A stretch of 64,000 nt of DNA from Ophiosphaerella korrae (lineage: Eukaryota > Ascomycota > Dothideomycetes > Pleosporales > Phaeosphaeriaceae). The notes below the pieces were generated by a model. The model made no database searches and was not told the origin of the DNA. It worked only from the letters and a program-made list of their open reading frames with translations. The stretch is from assembly GCA_028456385.1 (NCBI GenBank), contig JALNQF010000142.1:1-64000 (forward strand), read 5' to 3'. Positions 60,001 to 64,000 of the stretch are shown in pieces. Within the stretch, counting starts at the first letter, position 1; each line of letters starts with the position of its first letter. The position numbers were made by a program, and so were the translations under genes.

Positions 60001-60279
60001 GGTTCGCGGGGGACTGGGGTCTGGTGTTGGAGGACTGCGTGCATTCACTGGCGTGCTGAGGGACGACTTGTTCTGTGGAAGAGGCTCTTCACCCTCGCTC
60101 GGTTGACCGTCCTGCGACATGGTCGGTGGCGTGGGTGGAAGCCCAGAGTCAGCACCACTTGCTGCGCCCGTGGGGTCCAACGGGGTGGGCTGCTGGTTGC
60201 TGAATGCTGCTGCAGTCTCGACATCTATTTGTACATGCGACTCAAGCAGCGCGTGGTTTTTTGGCTGTGCCTCAGCCAT
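57061..60279 (-). CDS. Uncharacterised serine/proline-rich protein (1072 aa)
   Basis: A single long open frame of 1072 codons, rich in Ser, Pro, Arg and Thr and largely of low complexity, with no membrane segment or enzyme signature. Many RRxS and SPxR-type sites suggest phosphorylation-rich disorder. The C-terminal about 60 residues are more ordered and basic: LPGLKKYHVQYIGLSGVKERLKEG, then REKRREKIRQSIGTRYYVEPNG. This is the segment most likely to be conserved across fungi. The length and uniform codon use make it a real gene, but I do not recognise its function. Confidence 0.8.
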   Translation of the reverse strand: MAEAQPKNHALLESHVQIDVETAAAFSNQQPTPLDPTGAASGADSGLPPTPPTMSQDGQPSEGEEPLPQNKSSLSTPVNARSPPTPDPSPPRTTSAAAPERPHMFTYPSSRAESFKTAREEPSSEASISPSVTPLGDRLSTVQEDKGLGLAFEHDDDDVTPTDTVQPSSPHLDDELPHREWNTELMRNVTIRKKPKPTVNLIDTASASASSSPSPSPRPRRHSSLRERVQASTNSPVTPSVENFAQSIGWPSEEQAAPLEKLCEDDNKRNSTSSMASSTVVEASIIVTPPRRRQTLRRSGKNMAYREEGSPTPDATSQRHLHRQSFQSDAVPLHRLVHKRVSLADRSRRISTDSEALGTDRSISSPLSFRSRIIDSSAATLAHQESIRRVLQPAADILSRHNSLARPYYSGQGYYARISSAPEPVPKSALSVVPRNYSHLPPPTSPRVTNNVSSETPIGSHTSPVPSPVPSTQWPISQKKRQPSNPAESKIPANVNKSLPDVPLQDDEPSKYGVEDAVLGASEPIEGSLPPSALLERVRQLVAKREIAEEAAALPEANNTPKSTEQLSTFSSLQESSPPFRRGLRSSPGRVGEQRRSSLSQDRSSTSPEILIRPSLDVSTEEAPRRSHEWRRPSEEHRRVSFDRSTIRTEHAGARHLFASTTPFSQFSDTPIEVSEATAVSIFPHNNHSLLVVQQMSRANSMAPESRQLADESYFPPLDHHEVRSTPTPPFVDANEDHDGGHGQHLQPTLTLEPSTPPMQIALPQPATVDSPLKNPRPPPEPPKILFIPPTPAEELEKQLVPGPPKRSDSHPQRRLSLVQRARRYSDNLIPTLLSRTSSSRGRSSNDPHTRRSHRSPQVPTVNDEDGALHPFWRPRGFWDEFDDSESESEEELPRGGDTSDVEPDPPAPPKRSNTLGKRLTGGFRGSGGFLIGNSLGVERHGTNRRRHHITLPPHFPKSPRTSTHTSPKVLIHPPTIPLRPHSGGGISKRSSRSSLRSYEGPQRRASWRQGRSLPGLKKYHVQYIGLSGVKERLKEGRREKRREKIRQSIGTRYYVEPNGPTATLGTRTLRH

Positions 60280-61165
60280 GATGGACGGCTACGCCGTGGG
60301 GACCATGCGTCGAGTCTGCGCAGCCCTCGCCAAGGCCAGGCAATCGCTTCGCTGCCAGAGGGTATGCGACTGTGTTACGAAAAAGCCATATCCACAGCAC
60401 AAGGATTAATTATGGCCAGTCGCTTGCAGTCTCGGTGTCGCGCATTCCCGGTGCAGCTACGATCGGTCCGGTGCGGCGTGACGTAAGCGAGTGAGTGTTG
60501 AGAAACTACTACAGCAGACAGCCCTGGCTTTCACAAACAAGATAACGGGGGAGATGCACCGGGATGTTTGGTTGCGGTTGCGGTTGCGGTTGCGGTCCGG
60601 ATAGCTGCAGTGGATGGGAGGGGGTTCAGGGTGGTGGTGGTGGGTGGTTGGGGACACAAACGATGCAGCCATCCCATCGTCTCATTTCCACTTAGACAAA
60701 GCAGGCTTAGCACGTGCACCGGCCCACGCTTCCGTCCGCGTTCAGTGGATCGGTCCCGCACCAATGGCGGCCCACATCAATTTTACATCATGTGCTGCTG
60801 ACCCATGCGCTGGGGTATGGACGAATTTGGCAACACAATGTTCTTCATCATCATTCAACCACAATCATTTGAATTCGCTTTCGCTACCTAGCAGCGTCAC
60901 CACACTGCCCTTCATCACGCATGCATGCAAGCATACAGCCGCCGACATCCTAAAACATGACCTGCCTAAATACCCATCCCAATGCCTACAAGTGATATCA
61001 TGATGAAAACATGCTCCCCATGCGCCATCAACACCCTTACGCCGTTTGAAAATGATAGCCGTTATCGCCTATTGGCTGAGTCTGCCGTACAACAGAACAG
61101 AAGTATAAAGGTGTTTGCCTGCAAGAAGAAAAGAACTTTACGTCTGCTTGGGGCTTCAAGCTACA
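60280..61165. promoter_or_regulatory. Intergenic region upstream of the 1072-aa gene with a GGTTGC tandem repeat
   Basis: 886 bp lie between two minus-strand genes. It contains the presumed promoter and leader of the downstream gene. Four tandem copies of GGTTGC lie at 60570-60593, followed by a G-rich (GGTGGT) tract at about 60630-60645. Short frames on both strands look random. Confidence 0.45.
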
Positions 61166-64000
61166 CTAAATCTTCCTTCGCACCGTGAATTTGCGTTCCA
61201 TGGTGACAGCGGGTAATGCTGCGGCAAACGTATCGCGTGCTATACAACTGTCAGCTGCATCCCAGTCTTACACAACAAAAAACCTACTCTCTGCCGATTC
61301 GAATTGAATCAAAATGTCGTCATGCTCGCCGGGATACTCAATCTCATCCAAGCAAACAAACTTGCGCTTGATGCCCGCCCAACCTGTCAGTCGGCCTACC
61401 TCCTTCTGCATCTTACCTTCGCCACGACGTTCTTCAACAGGGAGGGCAAACTTGGCATCGACGAGCTTCAAGCCAAACTTGCCGCCCTTGTCAGACTTCT
61501 CAAATGTGTCCATTGACCGCAGCTGGAAGTTCATAGCGTCAGCATGTGAAAAGTCCTCAAAAAAGGCAAGGAGTTGGATGATGTTGTCTTGCTCGACGAT
61601 CTGGATGCGAATAGTGTTGGCAGTCCATTGTTTGTAAATGGGCACGACCATGCGCCGACGAGAAATAGAAAAGGAAGCGGCGATGCTACCAAAGTCAGCA
61701 TACGTGGGTACAATGGGAGGTCGTAGATTACATACCCATCAAATTTGACAGCGAAGCCTGTGACAGCGAATTGGAACACATGTAAATCTTTGAAAGAATT
61801 GAACAATAATTTCCGGACCGTTGTGGCAGTTGTAAGTGTTTTGACAAGCTCAGCCAGAGTGTCAGGAACATCGCGATCCGTCCGGCTCCCATCAATCGCA
61901 AGAGACATGTCTTGCTGGGCATTTCGAAGCAGGGTCAGTTCCGGGGCGCCGTCAATTGGGAGACGAACGAGAAGTTCACCAGGACCTAGATAGTCAGTAA
62001 TCATTTCATGTCTAAACTCCAGTGAAAGTTAACTTACCCAAGTTCATACGATCAGCAATAATACCAGCGCTATGTCGGCATACAATCCTTAGACTCTCGC
62101 TCATCACAGTCGGTGCAGACTCCAGTCCGGCCGCCTCTGGGTCCTGGTTAATAACCTTGGCTTCTTGCCATTGTAGCTTGTCAAGCACACGGCTACCCTT
62201 TTGACTAAAGCCCTCTGCTTGGTCTGCGCTCTCAATATGGAACGACTTTAGTGGCACTTGAGCAAACGTCATCTCGCCTTTAGCAATATTCATCGAGGTG
62301 AAAGTCCCAAAAAGGTGGTTTCGATCCTGGGCTTCTTGAAAAACGAGGTAAAGGGTACATGTGCGTGGCTTCTTGTCTGGGGTTTCTTCGTGAAAGTGTA
62401 GTCTGAGGGCTGGCACCTGGTCGGCTTCGGTTACATATTCAAAGTTCATGAGAGCCTGTTTAGTGCCTAGCTCATGATTGATAAGGCTGACTTGCTTATT
62501 CTGTTGCGATGTAGCCACGGCCAATCTGTAGCCTCGGTGTAACTTCCTCTTGCCCGTCCCTTCGCTGCTGAGCTCAATCCTCTCAAATACCATCAGTTTG
62601 CATCCTGGTACACGCTCCTGTGGGAAAGCTGCCAAATTGGCCGAGTCCTTGTAACTGGCCTCGCGAAGCTGTAGCTTACAGGCAAATCGTTCGTCTCTCC
62701 TCTCTCGTAAATCCATTTGTACACGATTCGTATGATCAACAATAGAAAACAAGCTTCGCCAATCACCCTCACTAAGTTCGAGATTGAGGATGAAGCCGTG
62801 TCGCAAATGAACAGAAATCTGAAGTGTCGCTTTTTTCCAATTCACATCATCCCATTTAGGTCCTCCATCCGTAGATGGCCCAAGAACAATGTTGATGAGG
62901 TCATTCTGACTGCAGATGATGAGCTTAACGTGGTATTGATCTTTCGGTCGCAAGACTGAAATGACGGCGGGCATGGGAGCTCGATCCGTAGCTGGGTCAT
63001 CTGTGGACATGGAGGCTTTGGCAAACATTCTGAAGTAGCAGAAGTCGGTCTTAGTATCAGCAAGAGGTATGTATTGCGACAAGCTATACGGCGGCTGTGC
63101 TACGCCATCCGCCCCTGATCGTGGGACACCTGCTTGAAGAACACTTGCAGCGTCTGGGGCAAACTGGGGGTACTCAACCCAGATGGATTGGTCCTGGCCC
63201 TGAATGAGTGCCTGTGTTGGAGGCATGCTTTGATGTTTCTTCATTGATCCCACCAATAATTTCATGTAGCGCATGATAGCGCTCTGGATTTCAAACACTT
63301 CTGTGCTAGACGCATCCCCTATCTGCCTGGCCTGATCAGCTTGCGCATCGGGTGTTCGCCCCCCATATTGTTGCAGGCCAGGATGTCTTGGGAGGATTTC
63401 GTTTAGTATCCACATGACTTTTGCTAGATCAACGTGCGGTTGTGCCAACCGTTCAGGTTGTGGTTCGGCACTTTTGGGCCGGCTCCTGATCAAGCTCTCC
63501 ATGCCAACACGGCCCCTCAAAAACCACCACGTAGCCACTCGTAACCATTGCAATGGTGTGCGATCGAAGAGCTGTCCTCCCAGCTGGGCTGTCAATTCGA
63601 ATATGCCCCTCATATGTGTCACACGATCTGAAAACTCTTTGTATGCGGCTTCGCCAACCGTTCTGGTATCTGATCGACCCAGAATCTGGGCAGTTGGAAT
63701 GGATGGTGATGGTTGCATTCGGGGTTCTGGAGCATGGGAAGGTGGGTGTATTTGCGAGGCTGGCTGAGATGGTTGCATATACGATGCTCCGTGGTCGAAT
63801 TGTGGGGGTGGGTCAGCTCGCGCAAGCGGAGAAGCGTGGGTGCGCGAGGCAGCAGAAGAAATGCTGTGCTGTGGGGAGCCTCGTGAAGGTGGTGACATGT
63901 CGGTCTTCAATGGCATTGCGCCAGGGGGCATGGCATTCCGGACTGGTGACAGTGCCCGTGCTCTTGACCGTTTGGGGTCCTGGGGGTCCAGTGACTGCAA
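61166..64000 (-). CDS. Conserved fungal protein of unknown function, N-terminus beyond the window
   Basis: Model: exons 64000 (cut by the edge)-62038, 61985-61736, 61685-61288 and 61239-61166; introns are 52, 50 and 48 nt with GTAAGT/CTAG, GTATGT/GTAG and GTAGGT/ATAG ends. At least 895 residues are visible. The first 120 visible residues are Pro/Ser/Gln-rich and disordered. A helical conserved block follows (KEFSDRVTHMRGIFELTAQLGGQLFDRTPLQWLRVATWWF), then large mixed domains with WDDVNWKKATLQISVHLRHGF and LHRGYRLAVATSQ. The C-terminus ends with EYPGEHDDILIQF and MERKFTVRRKI. No catalytic motif was recognised. The apparent start at 64000 is only the window edge (TTG), not a real start. Confidence 0.8.

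Overview
The window comes from a filamentous ascomycete, most likely a Pezizomycotina/Dothideomycete-type fungus. The genes have short introns (about 45-70 nt) with fungal splice and branch signals, and the protein families are typical (Zn2Cys6 regulators, a GST-like protein, a polyol dehydrogenase, PAM18, RLP24, SPP1, NSE3, AIM18). The genome is strongly bipartite: very AT-rich, repeat-filled blocks full of TpA and nearly free of open frames sit next to GC-balanced, gene-dense DNA. That pattern is the signature of repeat-induced point mutation (RIP).

Layout. 1-13.6 kb is an AT-rich block of decayed transposons, including a third, badly mutated copy of a Ty3/gypsy element (about 5.86-13.3 kb) that is itself interrupted by a Tc1/mariner-like relic (about 10.07-12.2 kb). 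13.6-17.3 kb is a small GC-balanced island. It holds one Zn2Cys6 transcription factor gene (minus strand), a probable solo LTR, an orphan first exon resembling bystin/ENP1, and the C-terminal end of a Tc1-type transposase. 17.3-33.6 kb is a second AT-rich block. It contains two full-length chromodomain-type Ty3/gypsy elements in opposite orientation (17329-24363 and 25333-32366), each with paired LTRs and a perfect 5-bp target duplication. The first one is inserted inside the Tc1-type transposase gene. Truncated LTRs close the block at 33.6 kb.

33.6-64 kb is ordinary housekeeping DNA. In order: PAM18 (-) and RLP24 (+) share a divergent promoter; then a GST-like protein (-), an alpha/beta hydrolase (-) and a large Zn2Cys6 regulator (+) that diverges from it; then SPP1 (-), NSE3 (-) and AIM18 (+), with NSE3 and AIM18 divergent; then a polyol dehydrogenase (-), a repeat-bearing gene-poor 2.2 kb, a TPR-SET protein (+), a cupin protein (-), a 1072-residue serine-rich protein (-) and the 3' part of a conserved unknown gene (-) that runs off the right edge. 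No biosynthetic cluster is apparent. The genes are mostly unrelated core functions: mitochondrial import, 60S ribosome maturation, H3K4 methylation, SMC5/6, and mitochondrial inner membrane.

Intron-exon models were built by eye from splice consensus plus continuity of recognisable protein families. No alignment or expression data were available. I saw no novel defence or mobile system beyond the transposon nest. The most distinctive observations are the insertion at a catalytic-Asp codon, unequal RIP between the two LTRs of one element, the GC-AG introns, and the apparent loss of the ATG of the polyol dehydrogenase.
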